6,089 nucleotides of DNA from Gammaproteobacteria bacterium. Lineage in GTDB: Bacteria > Pseudomonadota > Gammaproteobacteria > SZUA-152. Of this stretch, positions 5,979 through 6,089 are shown one piece after another. Made by a program: the position numbers and the translations under genes. The first letter of the stretch is position 1. Each line of letters opens with the position of its first letter. The notes below the pieces were generated by a model. It worked only from the letters and a program-made list of their open reading frames with translations, did not search any database and was not told the origin of the DNA. The stretch lies in assembly GCA_030599435.1 (NCBI GenBank), contig JAUVNZ010000102.1, positions 1 through 6,089 on the forward strand, read 5' to 3'.

Positions 5979-6089
5979 TAAGAATCCAGGTAATAGAATG
6001 CTATTTTTATTTTTCCTGATAAGACCGCCGGAAGTATATCCAAGCTACCTTGCGTAAGCTAGACAACAGTGTAATCCAGATAACATCCA
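5979..6089. other. Upstream region of the PagL-like gene
   Basis: These 111 bp contain no coding frame I can support. Reading the minus strand, TAGCTT occurs twice 14 bp apart (6060-6040 area), and TATACT (6040-6035) resembles a -10 box but has no -35 at a proper distance. No PhoP box of the kind known for Salmonella pagL is recognisable. The control element cannot be defined from this sequence. Confidence 0.3.

Noticed and set aside
5983..6083. Direct repeat AATCCAG(G/A)TAA at 5983-5993 and 6073-6083
   Set aside because: It is short, has one mismatch, and the copies are 90 bp apart without other symmetry, so it is likely to arise by chance.

Overview
The window looks like an ordinary chromosomal stretch of a Gram-negative proteobacterium, most likely a gammaproteobacterium. 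The evidence is a YaeB/TrmO-type tRNA methyltransferase that closely follows the enterobacterial pattern, a PilH-like receiver protein, and a PagL-family outer-membrane lipid A deacylase, which requires LPS. I cannot name the genus. No mobile element, CRISPR array, tRNA or rRNA is visible.

Layout: (1) Bases 2-142 (+) are the last 46 codons of an ArsR-family repressor, cut by the window edge. It is followed 34 bp later by arsM (177-1001, +), an arsenite S-adenosylmethionine methyltransferase. Together they are an arsenic-responsive pair, presumably one transcript. (2) Converging on arsM is a large soluble sensor histidine kinase (1048-3441, -) with GAF-PAS-PAS-PAS-HisKA-HATPase architecture and no receiver or membrane segment. 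(3) After a 268-bp intergenic stretch comes trmO (3710-4513, -), whose start is best placed at an ATG two codons inside the longest frame. It carries an unusual charged pentapeptide-repeat insertion. (4) An AT-rich divergent intergenic region (4514-4725) holds candidate sigma70 elements and a perfect 9-bp dyad. It leads into a PilH-like single-domain response regulator with a basic N-terminal extension (4726-5205, +). (5) Converging on that is a PagL-like lipid A 3-O-deacylase (5316-5978, -), with a tandem 14-bp repeat between the two genes.

The genes do not form one obvious system. The arsR-arsM pair handles arsenic, trmO is tRNA-modification housekeeping, and the PagL-like protein remodels the cell surface. 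The kinase and the receiver protein are both orphans of two-component signalling, 1.3 kb apart on opposite strands with trmO between them, so a functional pairing is possible but not shown. I found no convincing undescribed system. The points most worth checking are the Asn at the expected catalytic-Glu position of the PagL homologue, the repeat insertion in TrmO, the perfect dyad in the receiver gene's leader, and the extra cysteine pairs of ArsM.
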